The notes: a model not told the origin generated them from the sequence alone. Counted from the stretch's first letter, positions 23,329 to 32,195 are shown. The stretch: 34,534 nucleotides of DNA from Treponema sp. (GCA_031266095.1 JAISBR010000118.1:1-34534); one strand, 5' to 3'. Translations and numbers: made by a program.

Positions 23329-25185
23329 ATGAAAAAAACATCGTTTTTGATCTTGGTTGTTGTAAGCGGCATTGCGGTAGTCCTGGTTAATTTCCTGGTA
23401 CTGCTGCTTTTCCTGAGTTCTCTTGGTCCGGAACAGCTGCTGTACCGGGTAGGGCTTCCGGGGATAGTTTTTATCGCGGTGTACTTTTTTTTCCTGGGGC
23501 GGGGCGCGCCATGCTTCGGAAAGGGCTTTTTTGAAGGGGCTTCCGGGGATATTTATAACAGTCGTCTTAAAAAAATAGGGGCTCTCCCCATCAAGAATAT
23601 AGCCTTGGTGGTGCTTTTGGAACTGGTTTTTTTGGGCGTCCTCTTTTTCAGAAACGAATATCTCGGAGCGCCGCCGGAACTCAAGGCGCCTCTTTTCATC
23701 GCGGCTCTTGCGCTGGGTATGCTGGTGGGGACTTTTGTCTATGTACTGACCGATTATCTTGTTTCCAGTACCCTCATCACCCACAGTCTTACCGGCTACC
23801 CGCGGGATCTTCGGGAAGGCCGTCAGGCCGTCAAGACCCTGATAATTCCCCTGGCGGTGGCGATACTCTCTATCTGTTTTACCTTCTCGGTGGCGGTCCT
23901 CTCCATCAGCGAATCTGGAGTGGATCTTTCCGGAATGGGCGGCGGTTTTTGGTTGCGAATGATATTGGTCCTGGCCGCGTTTTTCGTAATCGTATTTGTC
24001 CTGGCTTTTAGCCTGAAGAAAACAATCGTTAATGTTTTCCATTCGGTTATCCGGCAGCTTGAAAATCTTTCCTCTGAACGGAAGGATCTGTCTAAACGTA
24101 TTTCTATTTGTTCCGTGGACGAATTGGGGACCATCGCGGGAATGGTAAACAGTTTTTGTGAAAACATGGGCGGCGGGATGAAGGAATTGAAGACGGGGCA
24201 GAAAGAGCTTGCCGATTCGGGAATGGAACTGGAAAATCATGCCTCCGCCATGGCCGCTTTGATTGTGGAAATATCTAATGTGATTGAACAGGTTAATGCC
24301 AAGACCGAGAGCCAGCGGCAAAGCGTGACGGAATCTTCTGCGGCGGTGGAGGAGATCGCCCGGAATATTGAGTCCCTGGATAACTCTATCTCCAAACAGG
24401 CCGGCAGCATCAGCCGGGCCTCGGTGGCGGTAGAAGAAATGGTGGGCAATATCGGATCCATCGGGAATGTGGTGGAACGGATGTCAAGGCAATTCGAGAC
24501 GGTGAACAGCGCCGCCAAGGAAGGCACCAAGATCCAGCAGGAAAGCCGGACCATGGTGCAGGAAATTGTCGAGGAGTCTAAAGCTCTCCAGGACGCCAAC
24601 AAGATCATCGCCACTATCGCGGCCCAGACCAACCTGCTGGCGATGAACGCCGCCATTGAGGCCGCCCACGCGGGGGAAGCGGGCAGGGGCTTTGCCGTAG
24701 TGGCCGATGAAATCAGAAAACTGGCGGAAAATTCTTCCCGTGAATCTCAAAATATCCATTCCGAGCTGAAACAGATAGTCGAATCAATTAACAGTATCGT
24801 AACAAGCGCGCAGGCTTCGGAAGCGTCCTTCACCCAGGTCTCCGAGCGGCTGGATGAAACCCAGCATCTGGTCACCGAGGTTGATAACGCCGTCAGGGAA
24901 CAGAAAGAAGGGACAAATCAGGTTCTGGAAGCGTTGAAGGATATGAACAATATAAGCGCGGATGTCAAGACGGGATCGGCGGAAATGAATGAGGGGAACG
25001 CTTCCATGCTCAAGGAAATGAACAGACTCCAAACCAACTCCAGGGAAATATCCGCCAGCATGAACGAGATGATAAAAAGTGTCGGCCGGATCAATAGCGG
25101 GGCACAGGATGTTTCCTCCCTGGCACAGGGAACCCAGCTGGCTATTGAAAAAATATCCCGCGTGGTAGACAGCTTCGAAGTATAA
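23329..25185 (+). CDS. Methyl-accepting chemotaxis protein with six-helix membrane region
   Basis: The 618-residue protein ends in a long chemoreceptor signalling coiled coil. Its conserved tip [34 protein letters not shown] contacts CheA/CheW. The N-terminal ~240 residues hold about six hydrophobic segments with only short loops, so there is no large periplasmic sensor domain. It may sense within the membrane or couple to another protein. GGAGGAG precedes the ATG. The signal relayed is unknown; the neighbouring sugar operon is on the other strand. Confidence 0.93.
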   Translation: MKKTSFLILVVVSGIAVVLVNFLVLLLFLSSLGPEQLLYRVGLPGIVFIAVYFFFLGRGAPCFGKGFFEGASGDIYNSRLKKIGALPIKNIALVVLLELVFLGVLFFRNEYLGAPPELKAPLFIAALALGMLVGTFVYVLTDYLVSSTLITHSLTGYPRDLREGRQAVKTLIIPLAVAILSICFTFSVAVLSISESGVDLSGMGGGFWLRMILVLAAFFVIVFVLAFSLKKTIVNVFHSVIRQLENLSSERKDLSKRISICSVDELGTIAGMVNSFCENMGGGMKELKTGQKELADSGMELENHASAMAALIVEISNVIEQVNAKTESQRQSVTESSAAVEEIARNIESLDNSISKQAGSISRASVAVEEMVGNIGSIGNVVERMSRQFETVNSAAKEGTKIQQESRTMVQEIVEESKALQDANKIIATIAAQTNLLAMNAAIEAAHAGEAGRGFAVVADEIRKLAENSSRESQNIHSELKQIVESINSIVTSAQASEASFTQVSERLDETQHLVTEVDNAVREQKEGTNQVLEALKDMNNISADVKTGSAEMNEGNASMLKEMNRLQTNSREISASMNEMIKSVGRINSGAQDVSSLAQGTQLAIEKISRVVDSFEV

Positions 25186-25190
25186 GGACC

Positions 25191-25208
25191 CCGGCGGCTT
25201 ACCGCCGG
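25191..25208. terminator. Hairpin between convergent chemoreceptor and adenine deaminase genes
   Basis: CCGGCGG, loop CTTA, CCGCCGG form a perfect seven-pair GC hairpin in the 26-base gap. It could terminate both genes, although neither side has a strong T tract. Confidence 0.6.
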
Positions 25209-25211
25209 CTT

Positions 25212-26966
25212 CTATTCGTCCGTTGCCTCAAGCGGGATAAACTTGAACGCCAGGGTGTCAAACAGCCCCATGTCGGTGATCTTCAATTCGGGAATGACCG
25301 GCAGGGACATGAAGCAGAGGGTCATCAGCGGTTCAACATCCTTGTTTATCCCCAGTTCTTCTACCGCTTTTTGTTGCAGGGACCTCAGTTTCAGGTCCAC
25401 CCATTCTCCGGTTTGATCGCTCATCAGGCCGCCCAGGGGAAGGGGCATTCTCTCAAGGATGGTTCCGTTTCTGGCCAGGACCGCTCCGCCGCCCAGGGAA
25501 ATGAGCGTCTCCACGGCCAGGACCATATCGTTGTCATTGGCGCCCACCACGATGATGTTGTGGGAATCATGGGCGACGGAAATAGCAGCCGCGCCGCAGC
25601 GAATTCCGTAGCCCCGGATAAGGCCCAGGCCTACATTTCCGGTGTTCCGGTGCCGTTCTACCACGGCGATTTTGGCAATATCCACAGCGGGATTAAAGGC
25701 AAAGGCGCCGGAAGAGTCCCGCTTCACCGTTGCCCTCTTTTTGCCGGTGACCACGGTACCGGGGCGTACATCGATCACCCATACCTGGTCCGAGTTGAGA
25801 GGCAGGACAAGTTTCCGTGCCGAAAAATCTTTTACGTGAAAACTCGATCGTAAAATCGAATCACCGGAGTGGGGCGGAATATGGGGGAACAGAGAGCGTC
25901 CGTCCAGAGCGGCAAGTTTCCCTTTGATAAACGTTTTACTTACCTTGAATTCCTCCAGGTTGTTCAGCAGGACTATATCCGCCCGCAGCCCCGGCGCGAA
26001 ACCACCCCGGTCTTTCAGGCCGAAACATTCAGCGGCGTTCAGGGTGGCCATGCGCAGGGCGATCATGGGATCAAGGCCGTACTCAACACAGAGCCGCAGG
26101 CTGTTGTCAATGTGCCCCTTTTCAAGAATGGTCTTAGGCTGGCAGTCGTCGCTGCAGAACAGGCAGCGGCGGCTGTTTTGACTTGTTACGCCCTGGAGGA
26201 GTTTTTGCAGATCGTGGCAGGCCGAGCCCTGACGAAGCATCACATACATCCCCATCTCAATCCGCTGGTTCATCTCTTCCACCGTGGAACACTCATGGTC
26301 GGTGTGGACCATACCCGCCATGTAGGCCGACAGATCCCTGCCGCTCAGTCCGGGGCTGTGACCGTCGATGAGCTTGCCCTGGTTCAGCGCCAAAAGAATT
26401 TTTTCCAGTATATCGTCGTTTTCATTGATCACCCCCTGGTAATCCATAAGTTCACCCAGGCCCAAAATCCGTTCATGCTTCAGCGGCGCTTCAAGGACGG
26501 CGGCGTCCAGGATGGCCCCGTTGTGTTCATAGGAGGTACAGGGTACGCAGGAAGGGAGCATAAACTTGATGTCCAGGACGATGTTTTCGGAGGCTTGCAG
26601 CATATAGTCAAGACCCGCAAGACCGGCGACATTCGCTATTTCATGCGGATCGGCGATGATGGTTGAGGTACCGCGGGGAACCAGGAGTCTGCCCAGTTCC
26701 GGCGGGCTTAAAAAGGAAGATTCGATATGGATATGACTGTCAATAAACGCGGGAAGTACATACTGCCCGGCGGCGTCGATAATCTCAAGGCCCTGGTACA
26801 GGCCCGGCTTACCAATGGCGGCGACCAGGCCGTCCGTGACCACTAGATCGCCCTCAATAAAACGGCCCGAATACACATCGGCGATTTTGCCGCCCCGTAC
26901 CAGCAGATCCGCCGTCGTATTTCCCGCGGCGGTAGAGATCAGTCTTTTTAAGGTACTTTTAGTCAT
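25212..26966 (-). CDS. ade: Adenine deaminase
   Basis: The enzyme converts adenine to hypoxanthine and ammonia in purine salvage. The 584 residues match the bacterial Ade family. The metal-binding block is I-D-S-H-I-H-I-E-S-S, followed by A-D-P-H-E-I-A-N-V, a G-E-L-M-D motif, D-G-H-S-P-G and C-S-D-D-C. The family C-terminal region shows S-V-A-H-D-S-H-N-I-I-V-V-G. ATG 26966 is the start; the longer frame begins at a TTG inside the promoter. A TATACA box ends eight bases before the ATG, so the mRNA may be leaderless. It is divergent from the HAD gene at 27095. Confidence 0.95.
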   Translation of the reverse strand: MTKSTLKRLISTAAGNTTADLLVRGGKIADVYSGRFIEGDLVVTDGLVAAIGKPGLYQGLEIIDAAGQYVLPAFIDSHIHIESSFLSPPELGRLLVPRGTSTIIADPHEIANVAGLAGLDYMLQASENIVLDIKFMLPSCVPCTSYEHNGAILDAAVLEAPLKHERILGLGELMDYQGVINENDDILEKILLALNQGKLIDGHSPGLSGRDLSAYMAGMVHTDHECSTVEEMNQRIEMGMYVMLRQGSACHDLQKLLQGVTSQNSRRCLFCSDDCQPKTILEKGHIDNSLRLCVEYGLDPMIALRMATLNAAECFGLKDRGGFAPGLRADIVLLNNLEEFKVSKTFIKGKLAALDGRSLFPHIPPHSGDSILRSSFHVKDFSARKLVLPLNSDQVWVIDVRPGTVVTGKKRATVKRDSSGAFAFNPAVDIAKIAVVERHRNTGNVGLGLIRGYGIRCGAAAISVAHDSHNIIVVGANDNDMVLAVETLISLGGGAVLARNGTILERMPLPLGGLMSDQTGEWVDLKLRSLQQKAVEELGINKDVEPLMTLCFMSLPVIPELKITDMGLFDTLAFKFIPLEATDE

Positions 26967-26974
26967 ACTCCCAT

Positions 26975-27002
26975 TGTATACGAGGATTATCCGATTTGGC
27001 AA
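26975..27002 (-). promoter_or_regulatory. Promoter of ade with almost no leader
   Basis: On the minus strand TTGCCA (27002-26997), a 16-base spacer and TATACA (26980-26975) are followed after eight bases by the ade ATG. GGGAG sits one base from the ATG, too close for normal use. Confidence 0.6.
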
Positions 27003-27058
27003 ATTTTCTGCGGGTTGCCGTGTTTGAGAGCGTAACTCTCCACGGGCTATTCGAGCTA

Positions 27059-27087
27059 TTGAACTACGGAAAAATCGGAGTTATTCT
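27059..27087 (+). promoter_or_regulatory. Promoter of the HAD-CBS-DRTGG-PHP operon
   Basis: TTGAAC (27059-27064), 17 bases, TATTCT (27082-27087) and seven bases lead to ATG 27095. Transcription should start at or beside the start codon. A GAGAG/CTCTC hairpin lies upstream at about 27026-27040. Confidence 0.55.
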
Positions 27088-27094
27088 ATAAACG

Positions 27095-27931
27095 ATGAAT
27101 TTAATTCGCCTTTTGGCGCTTGATTTGGATGATACTTTACTCCGGTCGGACCTGAGCATCTCCTACCGCACCAGAAACGCAATAAAACGGGCGGAAGCCG
27201 CCGGGGTAACGGTGGCGCTGGCTTCAGGCAGGATTCCCGCGGCAATGGAGCGCTTTGCGCAGCTTTTGGGCATGCACAAGCAGCAGCAAGGTTACCTCAT
27301 CTGCAATAACGGTACCATCATTCAGGAAAGCCGCAGCGGCGCCATTGTCAACGAGGTCAGGATAGAAGTGCAAACCGCCCTTACGGCCTTTGATTTAGCC
27401 GACGCCGAGGGTTTCCCGGTACAGATCTACGATGACGATATCATGTACGTGTCCCGGGCCAACGAGTTCACCGAATACGATCAGAAACTGACCGGGCTGC
27501 GGCAGGTAGTGGTGGAAAATTTCCGGGCTATGGTGGGCGGCGGCTGCCATAAGATGCTTATTCCGGGGGATCCTATGCTTCTCGCGCCGCTGGAGAGCAT
27601 CATCAGGACATACCTGGGCGACAATATCACGCTCTTTACCAGCAAGCCCTATTTTCTGGAGATCCTCCCCGCCAGGACCGACAAGGGAACCGCCCTGGCA
27701 CTGGTGGCGAAGATGCTGAACATCAGGCAGGAAGAGGTAATGGCTATCGGGGATTCCATGAACGACGAGGCCATGATCCGCTGGGCGGGCGTGGGGGTTG
27801 CCATGGCCAACGGGGATGAGCGGATCAAAACCATCGCCGACCTGGTAACGGAAAAAACCAATGACGATGATGGGGTGGTGGAGATAATCGAAAAATGTAT
27901 CTTAGCCAAAAGAAGGTCCGGCAGTGAGTGA
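27095..27931 (+). CDS. Cof-type HAD-superfamily phosphatase
   Basis: The 278-residue protein is a HAD hydrolase of the Cof/YidA class, which removes phosphate from small sugar- or nucleotide-like substrates. Motif I is L-A-L-D-L-D-D-T-L-L, motif II S-G-R near residue 45, and motif IV G-D-S-M-N-D-E-A-M with the final G-V-A-M-A-N-G. The C2-type cap lies between. It heads a four-gene operon and overlaps the next gene by eight bases. Its substrate cannot be read from sequence. Confidence 0.93.
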   Translation: MNLIRLLALDLDDTLLRSDLSISYRTRNAIKRAEAAGVTVALASGRIPAAMERFAQLLGMHKQQQGYLICNNGTIIQESRSGAIVNEVRIEVQTALTAFDLADAEGFPVQIYDDDIMYVSRANEFTEYDQKLTGLRQVVVENFRAMVGGGCHKMLIPGDPMLLAPLESIIRTYLGDNITLFTSKPYFLEILPARTDKGTALALVAKMLNIRQEEVMAIGDSMNDEAMIRWAGVGVAMANGDERIKTIADLVTEKTNDDDGVVEIIEKCILAKRRSGSE

Positions 27932-28907
27932 TACCGTAGAAGCCCTTTCCGAAACAGAGCCGGGTGTCAAAGACGCACGGAAGGAAGATATCCCCATCAG
28001 TACCGTCGATTCCTCCTCGGTGGTGCTGGAGCTTATCTATCAATTGAAAATAAAAGACGTGATGGCAACCGCGGTTATAACCGGAAGAAAGGATCAAACC
28101 ATGCGGCATATTCAAGCCATCATGCGGGAGAACCACATTACCGGCGTTCCCATTGTGGAGGGGCAGCGCCTGCTCGGGCTGGTTTCTATTGATGACATCG
28201 TGATCGCCCTGGACAAGGGGTATATCGATCTGCCGGTGGAAGAACGGATGACCCAAAATATTATCGTGCTGCAGGACGATATGCCGCTTTCCTTCGCCAT
28301 TTCTTATCTTAACAAATACCATTACGGCCGGTTTCCGGTACTCAACAAAAACCATGAACTGGTAGGCATTTTTACCTCCACCGACGTGATCAAAACCCTG
28401 CTGGTGGAAATGAACCGGGAAGTGCTGCGGCTTGAGAAAATACAAAAAGAATTAAGCGGCGCCGCATTGCCCTATTCGGAAATAGAATTCAACGTTCCCC
28501 GCTACGACTTTGAGCTGGCGGGCCGCGCTTCCACGGAAATCAAAAAAGCGTTAAAGCAGCGTAATTTTGATCCCCGCCTCATCAGGCGGATCGCCATTGC
28601 CAGCTATGAGTTGGAAATTAACCTGGTGGTCCACTCCCTGGGGGGAAGCATCCGGTGTTCCATCCAGCCCGACAAGGTAACGATAATCGCCTCCGACACC
28701 GGTCCGGGCATCGCCGATGTGAACCAGGCCTTGCAGGAGGGCTGGTCCACCGCCAACGAATACGTCCGCTCCCTGGGTTTTGGCGCGGGCATGGGCCTTG
28801 CCAACACCAAACGGGTCTCGGATGAATTTTCGATTAACTCCGCGCCGGGTTCAGGCACCACAGTACGTTCAGTGTTGTATGTTACTTCCTCCAAGGATGA
28901 AACCTGA
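27924..28907 (+). CDS. CBS-pair protein with GHKL-type ATPase domain
   Basis: The 327-residue protein joins two CBS domains (about residues 45-175), which typically sense adenine nucleotides, to a C-terminal histidine-kinase-like/anti-sigma ATPase domain (about 195-320). That domain has S-Y-E-L-E-I-N-L-V-V-H-S-L-G (N box), D-T-G-P-G-I-A (G1) and G-F-G-A-G-M-G-L-A-N (G2). No phosphoacceptor histidine domain is seen, so it resembles RsbW-like serine kinases. It starts at GTG 27924, which overlaps the HAD gene. It is followed directly by the DRTGG gene, a pairing I recall from [FeFe]-hydrogenase-linked operons. Confidence 0.85.
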   Translation: MSDTVEALSETEPGVKDARKEDIPISTVDSSSVVLELIYQLKIKDVMATAVITGRKDQTMRHIQAIMRENHITGVPIVEGQRLLGLVSIDDIVIALDKGYIDLPVEERMTQNIIVLQDDMPLSFAISYLNKYHYGRFPVLNKNHELVGIFTSTDVIKTLLVEMNREVLRLEKIQKELSGAALPYSEIEFNVPRYDFELAGRASTEIKKALKQRNFDPRLIRRIAIASYELEINLVVHSLGGSIRCSIQPDKVTIIASDTGPGIADVNQALQEGWSTANEYVRSLGFGAGMGLANTKRVSDEFSINSAPGSGTTVRSVLYVTSSKDET

Positions 28908-29261
28908 ATGACCATCAAGGAAGCCGCCGCCGCCCTGGAGGCGGATATCTGTCAGGGCGAATTTCAGGACAGCGACATTACCGGGGCCTACACTTCAGAC
29001 CTGCTCTCCGACGTAATGGCCAACGCCCGGGAAGGCGGCGCGCTTATCACCATACAGGCCCATAAAAACACCGTGGCGGTAGCTACCCTGGTAAACATTA
29101 CGGTGATTGTTATCTGTAACTCACGGCCCCTTCCGGATGATATGCTGGATGCCGCCAGGGAAGAGGGCATCGCCGTTCTGCGCACCAAAGAAAACCAGTT
29201 CACCGTTTCGGGAAAGTTGTGGGACTTACTTAAGGGAACCGCTCAAAACTTCAGTTTTTAG
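28908..29261 (+). CDS. DRTGG-domain protein
   Basis: This 117-residue protein fits the small stand-alone DRTGG fold: an N-terminal K-E-A-A-A-A-L-E-A helix, D-I-T-G-A-Y-T-S-D-L-L-S-D-V-M, an alternating beta/alpha core and G-I-A-V-L-R-T near the C-terminus. The domain often pairs with CBS domains and is thought to be regulatory. The ATG begins at the base after the previous stop, with AAGGA upstream. The last codons (AACTTCAGTTTTTAG) coincide with a motif that recurs in repeats at 32070 and 34195. Confidence 0.8.
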   Translation: MTIKEAAAALEADICQGEFQDSDITGAYTSDLLSDVMANAREGGALITIQAHKNTVAVATLVNITVIVICNSRPLPDDMLDAAREEGIAVLRTKENQFTVSGKLWDLLKGTAQNFSF

Positions 29262-29299
29262 CGGCGCCCGTGCCTTCATAAGGGCGATAGGGGTAAACC

Positions 29300-30046
29300 G
29301 TGGCCTTGCCGGCGGATCTGCATAATCATTCCTGTTTATCGCCCTGCGGATCACTGGATCTTTCGCCCCGGTATCTGGTGGAACTCGGCGCGGCCAGGGG
29401 CCTTAAGGTGATGGCCCTCACGGACCACAACTCAAGCCTCAACTGCCCGGCTTTTGCCGGGCTCTGTCCCCAATACGGCGTCATCCCCCTCTTTGGCATG
29501 GAGGCTACCACCAGTGAGGAGATTCACGCGCTGTGCCTCTTCGGTACTTTGGAAGCGAGCCTCGCCTTTAGTGAGTACGCTTATTCCATACTGGTACCCT
29601 TCCCCAATGACCCGGAGAAAACCGGGGACCAGGTGTACGTGGACGCGGATGACAACATCGAAGGGGAAGTAGGGTATTATCTGGTGAATCCGCTTGACCT
29701 GTCTATTGACGCGATAGGCGCCAAAGCCGCCGCATACGGCGGCCTGGTCATTCCCGCCCACGTGGACCGGCCCGCCTTTTCCATGTCCAGCCAGCTTGGG
29801 GTAGTGGTGAAAGGTCCCTGGGCCGCGCTTGAGTGCACCCGTATCCCGCCGACCCTGAACGGCGCCCCCTTAGACACGTTTGGCTATCCCCTTACCACTT
29901 CCTCCGACGCGCATTATCCGGAGCATGTGGCCCGGCGGCCTTTTATGCTTGACATCAGCGCGGAAGAGCTGCAGCCCGGCGGTCCCGGCGCGGCGGTGGA
30001 CATGGAAGCGTTTAAACAGGCGCTGGGTAAACGGCCAAGGCAGTAA
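29300..30046 (+). CDS. PHP-domain phosphoesterase
   Basis: The 248-residue protein has the PHP metal-binding motifs: D-L-H-N-H-S near the N-terminus, L-T-D-H-N-S, G-M-E-A-T-T-S-E-E-I-H, P-A-H-V-D-R-P and S-S-D-A-H-Y. These bind two or three metals and hydrolyse phosphoesters. The start is probably GTG 29300, with AGGGG six bases upstream. It is the fourth gene of the operon, 38 bases after the DRTGG gene. Substrate unknown; no polymerase domain is attached. Confidence 0.88.
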   Translation: MALPADLHNHSCLSPCGSLDLSPRYLVELGAARGLKVMALTDHNSSLNCPAFAGLCPQYGVIPLFGMEATTSEEIHALCLFGTLEASLAFSEYAYSILVPFPNDPEKTGDQVYVDADDNIEGEVGYYLVNPLDLSIDAIGAKAAAYGGLVIPAHVDRPAFSMSSQLGVVVKGPWAALECTRIPPTLNGAPLDTFGYPLTTSSDAHYPEHVARRPFMLDISAEELQPGGPGAAVDMEAFKQALGKRPRQ

Positions 30047-30198
30047 ACGGGCCGGGCCGGCGTAAAACCATTTTAACCATCATGCTGCTCAAAGTCCTCC
30101 CCGGTGCATACGAGGGCGCGGAGACCGGCCTCGCCGGGGCCTGTACCCGGAGGTCCGCCTGCGGAGCGCCGTCCCATTTCCGGTGGTACATTCGGGAC
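30047..30198. other. GC-rich intergenic stretch before array 2
   Basis: No gene is visible. It holds GC-rich hairpins around CCCCGG / CCGGGG (about 30098-30140) and ACCCGGAGGTCCGCCTGCGGAGC (split across about 30148-30170), which faintly recalls the GGTTTAATACC repeat family. Confidence 0.4.
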
Positions 30199-30590
30199 CG
30201 GTCCCTCGCTTAGGGGCGGGTACGTCCCCCGGTTAGGGGTGAGTGCTGCGTCAGCTTAACGCAGGGTGCTGCGACAGGCTAGCGCAAGGTGCTGCGTCAG
30301 CTTAGCGCAGGTGGCTGCGTCAGCCTAGCGCAGGATGCTGCGATTGCTTAATGCAGGGTGCTGCGATAGCTTAGCGCAGGGTGCTGCGACAGCCTAGCGC
30401 AGGGTGCTGCGACAGTCTAGCGCAGGGTGCTGCGATACCTTAACGCGGGGTGCTGCGTCAGTTTAGCGCAGGTGGCTGCGACAGCCTAGCGCAGGGTGCT
30501 GCGATAGCCTGGCGCAGGGTGCTGCGATAGGCTAGCGCAGGGTGCGCCCCTCGGTTAGGGGTGGATACGTCCCCCGGTTAGGGGTGGGTC
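30199..30590. repeat. Array of 17 phased 23-bp hairpin repeats (array 2)
   Basis: Thirteen units start with GCTGCG at 30245 and every 23 bases to 30521, ending at 30543. Two related units precede and two follow in the same phase. The core units read CTGCG, a nine-base centre such as ACAGCCTAG, then CGCAG. The flanking units replace the stem by CCCT/AGGG or CCCC/GGGG. Where one arm changes the pair is usually kept (wobbles in units 5 and 9). There are no spacers and no reading frame. It lies between the PHP operon and the permease promoter. See also 14637-14867. Confidence 0.92.
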
Positions 30591-30689
30591 CCGATCAGCC
30601 TTAGTGGCGAAAACGATCCGTTTGATACCACCGCCGGTACCGGCTGGTGAGCAAGCGGAGGTCCCCTACCCAGAACGCCGGTCTTTCGG

Positions 30690-30717
30690 TATACTATCAA
30701 AAATACCATCGGAGGTT
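30690..30717 (+). promoter_or_regulatory. Likely -10 box and ribosome site of the nucleobase permease gene
   Basis: TATACT (30690-30695) is a good -10 box with a weak -35. GGAGG follows about eight bases before ATG 30723. The leader contains a small GGTAT/ATACC stem around the -10 box and start region. The promoter is downstream of array 2, so the array is not in this mRNA. Confidence 0.45.
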
Positions 30718-30722
30718 ATGAG

Positions 30723-32009
30723 ATGGCCCATACTGAAACCCTTGGTCCGCAAGACCGGCCTGCTCTGGGGATATGGATACCCCTTTCTATTCAACATGTA
30801 TTCGCCATGTTCGGGGCGACTATTCTTGTACCAATTCTTACGGGACTGAACCCGGCTACTGCGCTGTTTACCGCGGGCACCGGGACCTTAATCTACATTT
30901 TGTGTACCGGCGCCAAAGTGCCCGCCTTTTTAGGTTCCTCATTCGCCTTTATTCCGCCCCTTATCGGCGTTACCGCGAGCTACGGCCTTCCCTACGCCCT
31001 GGGCGGCGCGGTGGCGGCGGGGATTTTTTACTGCCTCGTGGGGCTTATTATCCGTTTTGCCGGAACCGGCTGGCTGGACAAGGCCCTGCCGCCGGTGGTG
31101 ATAGGTTCGGTAATTGTGGTCATCGGGCTTAACCTGGCCCCCACCGCCATGAATATGGCCATGAACGACAGCGGCGGCAACTACAGCCTGGTCTGCCTCT
31201 CCATCGCGGCGGTAACGCTGGGCGTAACAGTGGCGGCCAACATCTTCCTGAAAGGATTTTTCAGTACCATTCCCATTCTTATCGGACTTGCGGCGGGTTA
31301 TCTCTTCACCCTGATCATGGGGGCTTTTATCCCGGCCTATGCCCTTATCAATTTCCAAGTGGTGAGGGATGCCCCCTGGTTCGGGTTTCCCGTTTTTCAG
31401 TTACCCAGTTTCAGCTTTGTGCCGATTCTGACTTTTGTGATCGTGTCCCTGGCGACGATTTGCGAACATCTGGGGGACACCCTGGTAACCAGTAAGGTGG
31501 TAGGCCGTGATTTCTACAAGAACCCCGGCCTGCACCGCACCCTTGCCGGTGACGGCATAGCTACCGCCTGGGCCGCGTTCTGGGGCGGGCCGCCCAACAC
31601 CACCTACGGCGAAAACATCGGTGTTATGGCCATTACCAGGGTCTATTCGGTGTGGGTAATCGGCGGCGCGGCGGTAATCGCTGTCATTCTTTCTTTGTTC
31701 CGCAAATTCGGCGCGCTGATCCAGACCATCCCTACCCCGGTCCTGGGCGGCATTTCCATGCTGCTCTTCGGGATAATCGCCTCCAGCGGCCTTCGTACCA
31801 TTGTTGAAAGCGGCGTTGACTATAAGGACAAACGCAACCTGACCATTTCCTCGGTGATTTTCGTCATCGGCATCGGCGGCGGCAGGCTGGCCTTCAATAT
31901 TACCCGGGATCTCCGCTTCGAGCTGGCCGGCGTGGCCCTGGCGACGGTGGTGGGAATTGTGCTCAACCTGCTGTTTCCTGTCGACCGTGGAACTACAAAG
32001 ACCGGGTAA
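30723..32009 (+). CDS. Uracil/xanthine-family nucleobase permease (NCS2)
   Basis: The 428-residue protein has about 12-14 hydrophobic segments and the NCS2 signatures: Q-H-V-F-A-M-F-G-A-T near the N-terminus, F-L-G-S-S-F-A-F-I, a T-I-C-E-H-L-G-D helix end and G-G-P-P-N-T-T-Y-G-E-N. The last is the uracil-type (UraA/PyrP) form of the QNxG region. It imports a nucleobase with protons. Adenine deaminase lies 4 kb away, so the region has two salvage genes, though not in one operon. Confidence 0.94.
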   Translation: MAHTETLGPQDRPALGIWIPLSIQHVFAMFGATILVPILTGLNPATALFTAGTGTLIYILCTGAKVPAFLGSSFAFIPPLIGVTASYGLPYALGGAVAAGIFYCLVGLIIRFAGTGWLDKALPPVVIGSVIVVIGLNLAPTAMNMAMNDSGGNYSLVCLSIAAVTLGVTVAANIFLKGFFSTIPILIGLAAGYLFTLIMGAFIPAYALINFQVVRDAPWFGFPVFQLPSFSFVPILTFVIVSLATICEHLGDTLVTSKVVGRDFYKNPGLHRTLAGDGIATAWAAFWGGPPNTTYGENIGVMAITRVYSVWVIGGAAVIAVILSLFRKFGALIQTIPTPVLGGISMLLFGIIASSGLRTIVESGVDYKDKRNLTISSVIFVIGIGGGRLAFNITRDLRFELAGVALATVVGIVLNLLFPVDRGTTKTG

Positions 32010-32056
32010 CGGCCTCTATGCAAGCAAGTCTTTAAAAGGCAATACTTCCAATCGAG

Positions 32057-32087
32057 GCTGTTCCAAAACTGCAGTTTTTGGAACAGC
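32057..32087. terminator. Perfect hairpin after the permease gene
   Basis: GCTGTTCCAAAA, loop CTGCAG(T), TTTTGGAACAGC form a 12-pair stem about 50 bases after the permease stop. It can end transcription, but the sequence also belongs to a repeat family (compare 32136-32193 and 1648-1782). Confidence 0.55.
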
Positions 32088-32135
32088 TTCCTTTAAAAAC
32101 CGCGGTTTTGTAGGCAATAGGCCGAAAAACCGCAA

Positions 32136-32193
32136 GAGCTTGTTCCAAAACCATGCGCTTTAGCGCATAGTCAATTAGTTTTGGAACAAGCTC
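32136..32193. repeat. Nested inverted repeat with GAGCTTGTTCCAAAAC ends
   Basis: The 16-base arms at 32136-32151 and 32178-32193 are perfect inverted repeats. An inner hairpin ATGCGC-TTTA-GCGCAT lies at 153-168 (add 32000). The element ends three bases before the NagD-like stop, so it may also serve as that gene's terminator. Confidence 0.75.
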
Positions 32194-32195
32194 AA

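Noticed and set aside
26967..27094. Purine riboswitch between ade and the HAD operon
   Set aside because: The gap is filled by two promoters lying close to both ATGs; no room or conserved purine-aptamer core was seen.
30199..30590. CRISPR array
   Set aside because: The units follow one another directly at 23 bases with no spacers, and the sequence within units varies at the centre. No cas genes are nearby.
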